Below, piece by piece: positions 20,009 to 28,274 of a DNA stretch of 64,000 nucleotides. Position 1 is the stretch's first letter, and each line of letters begins with the position of its first letter. The translations under genes were made by a program, and so were the position numbers. Below the pieces are notes generated by a model. That model saw nothing but the letters and a program-made list of their open reading frames with translations. It was not told where the DNA came from and did no database searches. Origin of the DNA: Streptomyces sp. NBC_00286 (lineage in GTDB: Bacteria > Actinomycetota > Actinomycetes > Streptomycetales > Streptomycetaceae); assembly GCF_036173125.1 (NCBI RefSeq), contig NZ_CP108054.1, positions 8,687,501 through 8,751,500 on the forward strand, read 5' to 3'.

Positions 20009-21778
20009 TCAACTCCGGCTGCCCGCCAGCACGATGGCCTTGAGGATCACCGAGTGGATCTCGGACGGGTCGGTGACCTGGTGGCCTGAACCGCCCGTCG
20101 CCTTCGCGATCTGGTCGACCTCGTCCTTGTCGGCGTCCGGGCCCACGGCGATCGCGATCAGCGGCACAGGGTGCTCCGGGTCGGTGAACCTCTGGAGCTC
20201 GGCGATGAGCTCGGAGCGCGAGACGCTGCCCGGGTCCTCGTTCACCCCGTCGGTGAGGATCACCAGCGCGTTGAACTTGCCGTTGCCGTACGAGGCGATG
20301 GCCTCCTTGTACGCCGCGAGCGTGGTGTCGTACAGGCCGGTGGAGCCGTCCGCCACCGGCTCCAGGTCGTTGAAGGCCGCGGCCAGCCGGTCCCGCTGGG
20401 TGCCGTCGCCCGCACGGTCGCCGAGCCGCTCGGTCGGGACGAGGACGCGGTAGTCGCGCTCGCCGTCGAGCTTCGTGGAGAACTCCCAGAGGCCGATCTC
20501 GTCTTCCGGCGAGAAGGTGGCCAGAGCCTGCAGCAGGGACGCCTTCGTCACGTCCATCCGGGAGCGGTCGGTGCCCGGGACGGGATTCGCCATGGACGCG
20601 GAGGCGTCGACGACCGTGGTGAGCCGGGCACTCTGCACCGTGATCGTCCACATCCCGAGGGCTTCCTGGACCTCCCTCGCCGAGGCCGGCTGGGCCGCCG
20701 TCTCGGCGTACGGCTGCGGGGCCCGCCCTCCCGCACGGGTAACCAGGGCGTCCGGGGTCTCGTCGTCGTCCGTACGGAAACCGTGCTTCTCCAGGATCTG
20801 GCGTCCCTCGGGCTCGCCGAGCAGCGTCATGAAGCGCAGCGCGGCCCGGGTCTCGTCCGTGGTCAGCCTGGTCTCGTCGACCAGCGTGAACGGGTAGTCG
20901 AGGTGCGGCGATCCGTCCTCGGGATAGAACAACTGGAGGTCATCGCCGCCGTCCGCCTCCGTGTTGTACGCGAACGCCGCCTGCTCGGAGAGGATCAGGG
21001 CCTGGTTGCGCTTCGGGTTTCCCTGTTCGGTGCCGGACAGGTCGCGCGGGAGGGTTTCCAGGAGCTGGCTGTCGCTCTCGGCGGTGCGCTGCGAGAGCGC
21101 CTGGGCCAGGACGGCCGCCTGGGTGCCGCCGTCCTTGGTCTGTCCGGCGGCGCTGGTCAGCCGGGTCAGGGCGAGCAGGCCCGTGGCGCTGCGCGCCGGG
21201 TCGCCCGCCCCGAGTTTGAGCGAGTCGTCCTGCAGGGCCGCGCCGGTCAGCTCGGTCCAGGTGTACGTCTTCTCCGGCCAGCCCAGCGTCTTCGCGGCCG
21301 ACGGGATCATCGCGATACCGACCGGCGACGACGCGACGAAGCCCGACTGTGTCACCGAGGCCGCCTTGGTGTCCGCCGTGATCTGGTCGACCCACACGCT
21401 TGAGTCGGGCACCCATATGTCGAAGTCGGTGCCGCTCTTGTCCTTCGACCGCAGGGCGTCCACGATCTCGTACGTCTCTTGGGCCGTGACCTCGATATCC
21501 ATGCAGCGGCCGTCGGAGGTCACGTCCTTGGCGTGGACGTAGTCGGCCGCGGACTTGAGGGCCGGGGAGATGTCCGGGGCCGCGGCGACCCTGAGGCGCA
21601 CCGCGCTGTCCTGGCAGGTCGGCCGGAAGGACAGCAGCCCGCCTTCGATCGCCGCAACCGTGCCCCCGGCGACGGAGAGAACGAGCACCGCCGCGATGGC
21701 CACCTTGCGGCGCCGGGCGCGTGGACGGGGGGCGGCTGTCCTCCTCCCGTGCCGGTCGGGCAAGCTGTGACGTCCCAT
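20009..21778 (-). CDS. Membrane-anchored protein with solute-binding and von Willebrand A domains
   Basis: 589 aa. An Arg-rich N-terminus (RRRK) precedes one hydrophobic segment near 25-48 (VAIAAVLVLSVAGGTVAAI), likely a signal anchor. Residues about 55-360 look like a bacterial extracellular binding domain (LRVAAAPDISPALKSAADYV, DFDIWVPDSSVWVDQI, TYTWTELTGAALQDD). Residues about 395-589 are a VWA domain with an intact MIDAS, DASAS, and the later ILTDGVNEDPGS. It should face outward and bind ligand or partner through a metal site. No ABC transporter genes are adjacent, so a transport role is not supported. ATG 21778 is divergent from the CPBP gene with 195 bp between them. Confidence 0.82.
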   Translation of the reverse strand: MGRHSLPDRHGRRTAAPRPRARRRKVAIAAVLVLSVAGGTVAAIEGGLLSFRPTCQDSAVRLRVAAAPDISPALKSAADYVHAKDVTSDGRCMDIEVTAQETYEIVDALRSKDKSGTDFDIWVPDSSVWVDQITADTKAASVTQSGFVASSPVGIAMIPSAAKTLGWPEKTYTWTELTGAALQDDSLKLGAGDPARSATGLLALTRLTSAAGQTKDGGTQAAVLAQALSQRTAESDSQLLETLPRDLSGTEQGNPKRNQALILSEQAAFAYNTEADGGDDLQLFYPEDGSPHLDYPFTLVDETRLTTDETRAALRFMTLLGEPEGRQILEKHGFRTDDDETPDALVTRAGGRAPQPYAETAAQPASAREVQEALGMWTITVQSARLTTVVDASASMANPVPGTDRSRMDVTKASLLQALATFSPEDEIGLWEFSTKLDGERDYRVLVPTERLGDRAGDGTQRDRLAAAFNDLEPVADGSTGLYDTTLAAYKEAIASYGNGKFNALVILTDGVNEDPGSVSRSELIAELQRFTDPEHPVPLIAIAVGPDADKDEVDQIAKATGGSGHQVTDPSEIHSVILKAIVLAGSRS

Positions 21779-21973
21779 GCGGTGGTGCCCCTCCCTTGCT
21801 TGACCTGCGTGAGCCGTGAGCCGTACGGCGGCCGTATCACGTGGCCTGAAAGGGAGGTACGCCCCGTACGGCGTCCGTCCAGCGACGGCCTGCGCACGAT
21901 CTTCGTAACTTCTTTCGAGACCCTAGCGGGGCCAGGATGGGCATGGGACGGGAATACACAACTGGAGGCACGT

Positions 21974-22774
21974 GTGCAGGCGGAGGCGGGGTCGGTGGCC
22001 GATTCTTTTCCAGTGGAGCGGCCGACGCGGCGAATTTTCCGCGACGAGATGCTGCTCGTGCTCGGGGTGTCACTCGGTGCGAGCGGGGTTTCCGCACTGA
22101 TCAGCTTTGTCGGATCAGTGACGAAACCCGGCGGCCTGAAGGATCAGGCGGCCAATCTGAACGCCTCGGCGGCACCGGGGCGTCCCTGGCTTGATCTGGC
22201 CTGGCAGTTGTTCGGCATCGCGTCGGCGCTGGTGCCGGTCGTGCTCGTCGCGCACCTGTTGCTCCGCGAGGGGGCGGGGCTGCGCACCATCGGCTTCGAC
22301 CGGAGCCGTCCGTGGCCGGATCTCGGCCGTGGCGCGGCGATCGCCGCGGTCATCGGCAGCACGGGCATCGCCTTCTACCTGGCGTCCCGCAGCCTCGGTT
22401 TCAACCTCACCGTCGTCCCGGAATCGCTGCCCGACGTGTGGTGGAAGTACCCCGTGCTGATCCTCTCCGCGGTGCAGAACTCCGTCCTGGAGGAGGTGAT
22501 CGTCGTCGGCTATCTGCTGCGCCGGCTCGACCAGTTGGGGTGGACGCCGGTAGCCGCGCTGATGGCCAGCTCCGTACTGCGCGGCTCGTATCACCTCTAC
22601 CAGGGCATCGGCGGGTTCATCGGAAACATGGTGATGGGCGTCGTCTTCGTCTACCTCTACCGCCGCTGGGGCCGCGTCGGACCGCTGGTGGTCGCCCACT
22701 CACTGCTCGACATCGGGGCGTTCGTGGGGTACGCGCTGCTGGCGGGCAAGGTGGGGTGGCTGCCCACCGCGTGA
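21974..22774 (+). CDS. CPBP-family intramembrane glutamic endopeptidase
   Basis: A 266-aa polytopic membrane protein with about seven hydrophobic helices. The ABI/CPBP motifs are present: EEVIVVGYLLRRL (motif 1 glutamates and arginine), SVLRGSYHLYQG (motif 2 with His) and VVAHSLLDIGAF (motif 3 His). Members cleave within or near the membrane; some process CAAX proteins or protect against bacteriocins. The GTG 21974 has TGGAGG 5 nt upstream; the longer frame runs back into the promoter of the divergent gene and is not credible. Substrate unknown. Confidence 0.86.
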   Translation: MQAEAGSVADSFPVERPTRRIFRDEMLLVLGVSLGASGVSALISFVGSVTKPGGLKDQAANLNASAAPGRPWLDLAWQLFGIASALVPVVLVAHLLLREGAGLRTIGFDRSRPWPDLGRGAAIAAVIGSTGIAFYLASRSLGFNLTVVPESLPDVWWKYPVLILSAVQNSVLEEVIVVGYLLRRLDQLGWTPVAALMASSVLRGSYHLYQGIGGFIGNMVMGVVFVYLYRRWGRVGPLVVAHSLLDIGAFVGYALLAGKVGWLPTA

Positions 22775-22782
22775 GCCGATGG

Positions 22783-22814
22783 GAAGGGGCGTACGAGATC
22801 CCGTACGCCCCTTC
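22783..22814. terminator. Bidirectional terminator
   Basis: GAAGGGGCGTACG and CGTACGCCCCTTC form a perfect 13-bp stem with a 6-nt loop between the convergent CPBP and PhzF genes. Confidence 0.8.
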
Positions 22815-22822
22815 TGTGCTGT

Positions 22823-23632
22823 TCACGCGTGGAGTTCGCCCACGATGACGGTGACCGCGCGGCCCGTGAGCAGGGTGCGGTCGCCGTTGAGGCGGGTGCG
22901 GACCAGGCCCGAGCGGGGGGATGCCTGGAGGCCGGTGAGGTCGGGGCGGCCGAGACGCTCGGACCAGTAGGGGGCGAGTGCCGTGTGGGCGCTGCCGGTG
23001 ACCGGGTCCTCGTCGATGCCCATCCTCGGGAAGAAGCAGCGCGAGACGAAGTCATGGCCCTGTGACGGGTCTTCGGCGCGGGCGGTGGCGATGATGCCTC
23101 GCTCGGAGTACCGGGCGAGGGCCTTGTGGTCGGGGCTGAGGCCCAGGACGGTCTTCTCGTCGGCCAGCTCGACGAGGAGGTCGCCGACGTTCGGGCCCGT
23201 GTCGTGGGCGGTGAGCGGCTCGGCGCCCAGGGCCTCGGCCAAGCCCTCCGGAACCTCGACCTGAGTGAGTGCCGCGGTCGGGAAGTCCAGCGTGATGGAC
23301 CCGTCGTCGTTCGTGGTGGCGATGAGTACGCCGCTCCTGGTCGCGAACCGTACGGGCCCCTCGGCGGCATCCGTGGTGGCCAGCACGTGTGCGGTGGCGA
23401 GGGTCGCGTGGCCGCACTGCGCGACCTCGGTGACGGGCGTGAACCAGCGCAGCGCCCAGTCGGCTTCGCCGCCCTCGGGGAGCGGGTGGGCGAACGCCGT
23501 CTCCGCGTGGTTGACCTCCAGGGCCACGTTCTGGAGCCAGGCGTCGTCGGGGAAGGCGTCGAGGAGGAGGACCCCGGCCGGGTTGCCGGCGAAGGGGCGG
23601 TCGGTGAAGGCGTCGACGATTCGAATCCGCAT
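22823..23632 (-). CDS. PhzF-family isomerase/epimerase
   Basis: 269 aa with the PhzF fold: MRIRIVDAFTDRPFAGNPAG at the start, LEVNHAETAFAHPL carrying the catalytic glutamate near residue 45, RWFTPVTEVAQCGHATLA, and the second-half mirror FFPRMGIDEDPVTGSAHTAL. Members catalyse proton shifts on small ring or amino acid substrates; the phenazine enzyme is the named example but no phenazine genes are present. ATG 23632 is the only start that aligns with the family N-terminus; the frame extends upstream without similarity. Stand-alone gene. Confidence 0.87.
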   Translation of the reverse strand: MRIRIVDAFTDRPFAGNPAGVLLLDAFPDDAWLQNVALEVNHAETAFAHPLPEGGEADWALRWFTPVTEVAQCGHATLATAHVLATTDAAEGPVRFATRSGVLIATTNDDGSITLDFPTAALTQVEVPEGLAEALGAEPLTAHDTGPNVGDLLVELADEKTVLGLSPDHKALARYSERGIIATARAEDPSQGHDFVSRCFFPRMGIDEDPVTGSAHTALAPYWSERLGRPDLTGLQASPRSGLVRTRLNGDRTLLTGRAVTVIVGELHA

Positions 23633-23765
23633 GACGCTGACGCTAAGCGCGGATCGAAGCTCCAGGCCAAGGCCAATTCGGGGTGAGTGGACCGGATACG
23701 GGCTCTCTCTGTGGCGGGGTGTGGATGTGATCGGTGTTGGGCGGGGCTTGCCGGGCGAGCTATTC

Positions 23766-23801
23766 CGATATATCGTTGACGCATCGCGATCGATCAACGA
23801 T
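23766..23801. promoter_or_regulatory. Candidate PadR operator
   Basis: ATCGTTGA (23772-23779) and TCAACGAT (23794-23801) are perfect inverted repeats 14 nt apart, overlapping the palindrome CGATATATCG (23766-23775). They lie directly in front of the PadR gene's ribosome binding site, a usual arrangement for autorepression. Confidence 0.55.
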
Positions 23802-23818
23802 GGAATGGAGTGATGGCG

Positions 23819-24442
23819 ATGCGTTCCCATGGAGAGGAATTCGGACCGGGCTTCGGGCCTGGTCCCGGGCGTGGACACGGTGGACCCGGCCCGCATGGCC
23901 GGGGGGGCTTCGAAGGGTTCCGTTCCGCCTTCGGTCCCTTTGGGCCGGGCTTCGGCCCGGGGCCCTGGGGTGGCCACGGCGGACGGGGTGGACCGCGGGG
24001 CAGGGCGCGGCGCGGCGACGTACGCGCGTCGATCCTGGCTCTGCTCAAGGACCGGCCCATGCACGGCTACGAGATGATCCAGGAGATCGCCGAGCGTAGC
24101 GGCGGGGCATGGAAGCCCAGCCCCGGCTCGGTGTACCCCACCCTCCAACTGCTGGAGGACGAGGGCCTGATCACCAGCGCGACCGAGGGCGGCAAGAAGC
24201 TGTTCTCGCTCACCGAGTCCGGCCGCACCGCGGCCGACGAGGGCCCCGAGGCGCCCTGGGAAGAGGCCGGGCGCGGGGTCGACTGGGAGGCGCTGAGCGA
24301 CATCCGGCAGGCCGGTTTCGGTCTGATGGAGGCGTTCGGCCAGGTCTGGAAGACCGGTAGCAAGGAGCAGCGAGAGAAGGCGCTGTCCGTCATCAACGAC
24401 GCCCGGAAGAAGCTGTATCTGATCCTCGCCGACGAGGACTGA
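23819..24442 (+). CDS. PadR-family transcriptional regulator
   Basis: 207 aa as called. The first about 60 residues are a Gly/Pro/Phe/His-rich tail (GFGPGPGRGHGGPGP and similar). The winged helix domain follows: RRGDVRASILALLKDRPMHG, YEMIQEIAERSGGAWKPSPG, SVYPTLQLLEDEGLITS. The C-terminal PadR dimerisation helices are WEALSDIRQAGFGLMEAFGQ onward. ATG 23819 sits 8 nt after GGAATGGAG; GTG 23810 and ATG 23813 are alternatives. The operator-like repeats upstream suggest autoregulation. No obvious efflux target is adjacent, the next gene being an SRPBCC protein on the other strand. Confidence 0.86.
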   Translation: MRSHGEEFGPGFGPGPGRGHGGPGPHGRGGFEGFRSAFGPFGPGFGPGPWGGHGGRGGPRGRARRGDVRASILALLKDRPMHGYEMIQEIAERSGGAWKPSPGSVYPTLQLLEDEGLITSATEGGKKLFSLTESGRTAADEGPEAPWEEAGRGVDWEALSDIRQAGFGLMEAFGQVWKTGSKEQREKALSVINDARKKLYLILADED

Positions 24443-24488
24443 CGGGGTGAGGGCCGATGATCACGGTCCGATCTCCGATGGCCTGCAC

Positions 24489-24521
24489 AGGGGGGTACTT
24501 CGCCGGCGAAGTACCCCCTTT
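24489..24521. terminator. Terminator between padR-like and SRPBCC genes
   Basis: GGGGGTACTTCGCC and GGCGAAGTACCCCC are perfect 14-nt complements with no spacer, so the hairpin closes on a CCGG tetraloop. TTT follows on the plus strand. It can serve both convergent genes. Confidence 0.8.
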
Positions 24522-24561
24522 GGCATGTGTTGGCGGCGGCCGAGCCGGTGATGATGGGGCT

Positions 24562-24993
24562 CTAGGTGACCAACCCGCCCAGTTTGCGCAGCGATTCGTT
24601 GAGGGCGGCCGTGGCCGAGTCCTTGAGCTTGCCCGCCATCAGTGAGACGGCGGCGCCGGTGAACTCCCCGTCGATACGGACCTTGGTGGCGGCCTCGCCG
24701 TCCGGTGTGAGCGTGTAGCGCGTGGCGACGGTCACGGACATCGGTCCCTTGCCGCGGATCGCCAGCGTGCGGGCGGGCTCCAACTGCTCGATGGTCCAGT
24801 TGACTTCAGCGGGGAAACTCATCAGCTTCATGTGCTCCTCGAAGGTGCCGCCGACTTCGAGAACCTGAGGGCCGCCCTTGGGGAAGCTGGTGTGCGTGGA
24901 GTTCCACTCCTTGTAGGAGGAGAAGTCCGTGAGCTGCGCCCAGACCTTCTCGGCGGGCGCCTCGATCCGTGCTTCCGCGCTGACTTCGGCCAT
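24562..24993 (-). CDS. SRPBCC-family (START-like) protein
   Basis: 143 aa. The start MAEVSAEARIEAPAEKVWAQ, then LTDFSSYKEWNSTHTSFPKG, ending in an amphipathic helix (AAVSLMAGKLKDSATAALNE), is the polyketide cyclase/dehydrase-like helix-grip layout, which encloses a hydrophobic ligand pocket. Many Streptomyces members have no known ligand. There are no polyketide genes nearby, so a biosynthetic role is not supported. ATG 24993 follows a GGGGTGG stretch. Confidence 0.82.
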   Translation of the reverse strand: MAEVSAEARIEAPAEKVWAQLTDFSSYKEWNSTHTSFPKGGPQVLEVGGTFEEHMKLMSFPAEVNWTIEQLEPARTLAIRGKGPMSVTVATRYTLTPDGEAATKVRIDGEFTGAAVSLMAGKLKDSATAALNESLRKLGGLVT

Positions 24994-25299
24994 GCGACCA
25001 CCCCTTCGTGTCAGGCGCTGCGCCGGGCGCAGCTACGGTGTCGCGGAACGTAGCCGCAGGGCCCGCAACATTCAATACTGATGAACCGTCAGGAAATGAG
25101 GGGCCCTCATGGATGCGCGCCGGGGCACGTTGGTTGCGCGTGTGGCGTGAGGCAAGGCGGCGCGCGCTCCGTCTGGGACAAGGGCGTGATGTCATCCGTA
25201 AGGAGGAGAATCCGCCTACGTCCGCCCACCCTGTGTCGGACGCGAAAATGCTTCCCGGCGAGGATGACTCGGCTCGAAGGGGCTGATGGGGTAAGGGGT

Positions 25300-25839
25300 G
25301 TGCAACCCCGTATTCCCCGGCAACAGGCCGCCGATCATGGCCTGAACCGCATGGACATCGAGGCCGGGCTCAGTAAGGAGCTGGCGGCGGTGGTCGCCGG
25401 TGCGCGCAGAAGGGCGCTGCGGGACGGGGACCGGCAGATCGACACGGCTCATCTGCTGCATACGCTCCTGGAGTCCGACCCGGAGGTGCGTGAGGTCGTT
25501 GACGACGGGCCCCGCATCGCGCGGCTGCTCGGCTATCTCGTGCAGCGCAGCATCGGCTACGGGCTGCGCTGGCAGACCGGTGTGGAGGACTCCGGTGCCG
25601 TACCGGTCGTACGGGAGGACGGCTGGTCTCCGGTGGCGGCCGGTGCCATGGAGCATGCGTGCGCGCTCGCCGCGCGGCGTGGCGGCGATCCGGCGGACGG
25701 GATCGATCTGCTCGCGGCCATCGTCGCCGATCCCGAGTCCCGGGCTGTTGAGGTGCTGGGACGGGCGGGCGTCGACGTAGCGACGCTACGGGCCCGTCTC
25801 GACGCGGCGGTGAGGCCGGGCGTCGAGACGGGCCCGTAG
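25300..25839 (+). CDS. Clp N-terminal (Clp-R) domain protein
   Basis: About 179 aa. Two repeats of the Clp-R fold are visible: LSKELAAVVAGARRRALRDG, QIDTAHLLHTLLESDPEVRE, and AGAMEHACALAARRGGDPAD, GIDLLAAIVADPESRAVEVL. There is no AAA+ ATPase, so it resembles stand-alone adaptor-like ClpC N-domain proteins rather than a chaperone. The start is uncertain: GTG 25300 follows GGGGTAAGG closely; ATG 25351 gives 162 aa. The last 22 codons run through a perfect 30-bp inverted repeat, and the stop codon TAG (25837-25839) is inside its right arm, so the C-terminal residues after the loop were probably created by the inverted copy. Confidence 0.75.
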   Translation: MQPRIPRQQAADHGLNRMDIEAGLSKELAAVVAGARRRALRDGDRQIDTAHLLHTLLESDPEVREVVDDGPRIARLLGYLVQRSIGYGLRWQTGVEDSGAVPVVREDGWSPVAAGAMEHACALAARRGGDPADGIDLLAAIVADPESRAVEVLGRAGVDVATLRARLDAAVRPGVETGP

Positions 25840-25850
25840 CGTCGCTACGT
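25775..25850. repeat. Perfect 30-bp inverted repeat across the 3' end of the Clp-N gene
   Basis: Arm 1 (25775-25804) and arm 2 (25821-25850) are exact reverse complements over 30 bases with a 16-nt loop. The outer ends are ACGTAGCGACG and CGTCGCTACGT, the inner ends CGTCTCGACG and CGTCGAGACG. Because of the palindrome, the opposite strand also encodes VATLRARLDA and VETGP. It could act as a terminator, but both its length and its overlap with coding sequence are unusual. Confidence 0.97.
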
Positions 25851-25963
25851 ATTGACGTTCCCCAGCGTCCCCCTGCGTCGCCACGGTCGGTCTCCAGGGT
25901 TGTGCTTCGGGCGGTTTCCGAGGGTGCGTCCGCACTCGTGCGCGTCCAGCCGCTGAGACAGGT

Positions 25964-25978
25964 GTCATTGGGAATGAC
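25964..25978. promoter_or_regulatory. Small inverted repeat upstream of the first EamA gene
   Basis: GTCATT-GGG-AATGAC is a perfect 6-bp inverted repeat 25 nt before the transporter start, a possible regulator site. Nothing else was seen in the 150-bp gap 25851-26002. Confidence 0.3.
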
Positions 25979-26002
25979 GCTCCTGTCGTCGCCTGTCATC
26001 AT

Positions 26003-27013
26003 GTGCCGATGCGTACGTCTGAGAGCAGTCACGGCACCCGTCGTAGAGGCGTCGGGCTGAGCCTCGCGCTCGTGTCGGCGGTCGCCTTCGGGGGATCCGG
26101 TGTCGCGGCCAAGCCCTTGATCGACGCGGGCCTCGACCCGCTCCACGTGGTGTGGCTGCGCGTCGCGGGCGCCGCCGTCGTGATGCTGCCGCTCGCCGTA
26201 CGCCACCGGGGGCTGCTCCGTACGCGCCCCGCGCTGCTCGCCGGGTTCGGGCTGCTCGCCGTGGCCGGTGTCCAGGCCTGCTACTTCGCGGCGATCTCCC
26301 GTATCCCCGTCGGCGTCGCGCTGCTCGTCGAGTACCTCGCGCCGGCGCTGGTTCTCGGCTGGGTGCGGTTCGTGCAGCGGCGGCCGGTGACGCGCGCCGC
26401 GGCGCTCGGAGTCGTACTGGCCGTCGGCGGGCTCGCCTGTGTCGTCGAGGTGTGGGCGGGGCTGAGCTTCGACCTCCTCGGACTGTTGCTGGCCCTCGGC
26501 GCGGCCTGCTGCCAGGTCGGCTACTTCGTCCTGTCCGACCAGGGCGGCGACGCGGGCGACCAGGCCCCGGACCCGCTCGGCGTCATCGCGTACGGCCTGC
26601 TCATCGGCGCGCTCGTGCTGACGCTCGTCGCACGCCCGTGGGGCATGGACTGGTCGGTCCTCGGCGGCGGCGCGAACATGAATGGCACAACGGTCGCCGC
26701 CGGATACCTGCTGGTCTGGATCGTGCTCATCGCCACCGTCCTCGCGTACGTCACCGGTGTGCTGGCCGTGCGCCGGCTGTCCCCGCAGGTCGCGGGCGTC
26801 GTGGCCTGCCTCGAAGCGGTCATCGCGACCGTCCTCGCCTGGATCCTGCTCGGCGAGCACTTGTCGGCGCCGCAGCTCGTGGGCGGCGCGGTGGTGCTGT
26901 TGGGCGCGTTCATCGCGCAGTCGTCGACGCCAGCCAAGGGCTCGGACGGACCGGTGATCAGCGGCGGAGGCGACACCGAAAAGGAGTTGTCGGCGCGGGG
27001 CAGCGCCTCATAG
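26003..27013 (+). CDS. EamA-family (DMT) transporter 1
   Basis: 336 aa with ten predicted membrane helices in two five-helix halves, the EamA layout. Half 1 begins GLSLALVSAVAFGGSGVAAK; half 2 includes LLVWIVLIATVLAYVTGVLA and ends with AVIATVLAWILLGEHLSAPQ, the typical EamA closing block. Such proteins export amino acids or other metabolites in the cytoplasmic membrane. GTG 26003 or ATG 26009 is the start. The promoter of the following leader peptide lies within its last codons. Confidence 0.85.
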   Translation: MPMRTSESSHGTRRRGVGLSLALVSAVAFGGSGVAAKPLIDAGLDPLHVVWLRVAGAAVVMLPLAVRHRGLLRTRPALLAGFGLLAVAGVQACYFAAISRIPVGVALLVEYLAPALVLGWVRFVQRRPVTRAAALGVVLAVGGLACVVEVWAGLSFDLLGLLLALGAACCQVGYFVLSDQGGDAGDQAPDPLGVIAYGLLIGALVLTLVARPWGMDWSVLGGGANMNGTTVAAGYLLVWIVLIATVLAYVTGVLAVRRLSPQVAGVVACLEAVIATVLAWILLGEHLSAPQLVGGAVVLLGAFIAQSSTPAKGSDGPVISGGGDTEKELSARGSAS

Positions 27014-27016
27014 GCT
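26987..27016 (+). promoter_or_regulatory. Promoter for a leaderless leader-peptide transcript
   Basis: TTGTCG (26987-26992), an 18-nt spacer and TAGGCT (27011-27016) form a good housekeeping promoter. The -10 element ends 7 nt before the ATG at 27024, so the transcript would begin at or next to that ATG, the common leaderless arrangement in Streptomyces. Confidence 0.6.
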
Positions 27017-27023
27017 GCCGATC

Positions 27024-27074
27024 ATGCATTCGGACGCATCAGACGCACTCGTTCTTCCTCCCCCCGCCGCCTGA
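27024..27074 (+). CDS. Putative 16-residue leader peptide upstream of EamA transporter 2
   Basis: ATG to TGA encodes MHSDASDALVLPPPAA. Three features support it: the promoter places the transcription start at the ATG, the peptide ends in a PPP motif known to stall ribosomes, and the 3' part overlaps the small hairpin CCGCC-TGA-GGCGG, with a second, stronger hairpin 21 nt downstream. The 155-nt leader then reaches the transporter start. This is the layout of a translation-coupled attenuator, but which amino acid or drug is sensed cannot be read. Too short for homology calls. Confidence 0.5.
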   Translation: MHSDASDALVLPPPAA

Positions 27075-27094
27075 GGCGGGCCCTCCGGAATCCA

Positions 27095-27115
27095 CGCCCG
27101 GCCGACGGCCGGGCG
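27095..27115 (+). terminator. Candidate attenuator hairpin
   Basis: CGCCCGGCC and GGCCGGGCG form a perfect 9-bp stem with a 3-nt loop, between the leader peptide and the transporter start. No T-tract follows. Confidence 0.45.
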
Positions 27116-27229
27116 GAACGGTGCTGCCCGCAGACGAAGTCCGAGGACCTTCCACGCGCCGCCGCGCTCTGCGCTGAGCTCCGCGCGTGACGTGGTCCTT
27201 TCCGAACTGCGTATCTGCGGAGAGAACAC

Positions 27230-28204
27230 GTGTCGAATGCTGCTTCCGGCCTGCCCATCGGGCGAGGCCTCCTCTACCTGACCGTCGCCGGCGCCGCCTG
27301 GGGCACCGGGGGCGCAGCCGCCTCGCTCGTCTACCGGGCGAGTGACATGGGTCCCGTCGCCCTGTCGTTCTGGCGCTGTGCGGGCGGACTCCTGCTGCTC
27401 CTCGCCGCCCGGCTGCTGCTGCGGCCCCGGCCGCGCCACACCGAACGGCCGCGCCTTCGTCCTCGTACGACCCTGCTGCGGATCGGGATCACCGGGCTCG
27501 GCCTTGCCGTCTTCCAGACCGCGTACTTCGCCGCCGTCGAGGCGACCGGGCTCGCCGTGGCCACCGTCGTCACCCTCGGCGCCGGTCCTGTGCTCATCGC
27601 GCTCGGGGCGCGGCTGACCATGGGCGAGCGGCTCGGGCGGGGCGGGACCGCCGCCGTCATCGGGGCGCTCGCCGGGCTCACGGTGCTGGTGCTGGGCGGC
27701 GAGGGTGCGACGGTGCGGCCCTGGGGTGTGGCGCTCGCGCTCGTGTCCGCCGCCGGGTACTCCGTGATGACGCTGCTGACCCGGTGGTGGGGGCGTGACG
27801 GCGGGGCCGACGCGTCCTCCACCACCGTGGGCGCGTTCGCCGTCACGACGCTGTGCCTGCTGCCCTTCGGCCTGACCGAGGGCCTGGTGCCGCACACCGC
27901 CGAACTTGCCCAGGTGGTGGCCCTGTTGACGTACATCGCCGCCATCCCGACCGCCCTCGCATACGCCCTGTACTTCGCGGGGGCCGCCGTCGTCCGCTCG
28001 GCCACCGTCTCCGTGATCATGCTCCTGGAGCCGGTGAGCGCGGCGGTACTGGCCGTGGGACTGCTGGGTGAGCGGCTCACCGCGGCGACGCTTGTGGGTA
28101 CGTTGCTGATGCTCGGGTCGGTCGCGGGGCTCGCGGTGGCGGAGACGCGAGGGGGCGCGGAGAGCTCGCGGGAGGCGCCCGAGGAGGAGTCGGCGCCGGT
28201 GTGA
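27230..28204 (+). CDS. EamA-family (DMT) transporter 2
   Basis: 324 aa with ten hydrophobic helices in two repeats: [20 protein letters not shown] at the start, [20 protein letters not shown] in half 1, and [20 protein letters not shown] in the closing block of half 2. It is only distantly related to transporter 1. The GTG 27230 follows GGAGAG. The upstream leader peptide and hairpins suggest that expression depends on translation of the leader. A Glu-rich hydrophilic tail ends the protein. Confidence 0.86.
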   Translation: MSNAASGLPIGRGLLYLTVAGAAWGTGGAAASLVYRASDMGPVALSFWRCAGGLLLLLAARLLLRPRPRHTERPRLRPRTTLLRIGITGLGLAVFQTAYFAAVEATGLAVATVVTLGAGPVLIALGARLTMGERLGRGGTAAVIGALAGLTVLVLGGEGATVRPWGVALALVSAAGYSVMTLLTRWWGRDGGADASSTTVGAFAVTTLCLLPFGLTEGLVPHTAELAQVVALLTYIAAIPTALAYALYFAGAAVVRSATVSVIMLLEPVSAAVLAVGLLGERLTAATLVGTLLMLGSVAGLAVAETRGGAESSREAPEEESAPV

Positions 28205-28274
28205 GGGGCGCGTGATGTCGGGCGTCGCCCGCCCCGGCATCACACCCCGCGCAGCGGGTGCTTGAAGGCGAGAT

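Noticed and set aside
25786..25968. Minus-strand frame containing VATLRARLDA and VETGP
   Set aside because: The resemblance to the Clp-N protein arises only because the 30-bp palindrome encodes the same peptide on both strands.
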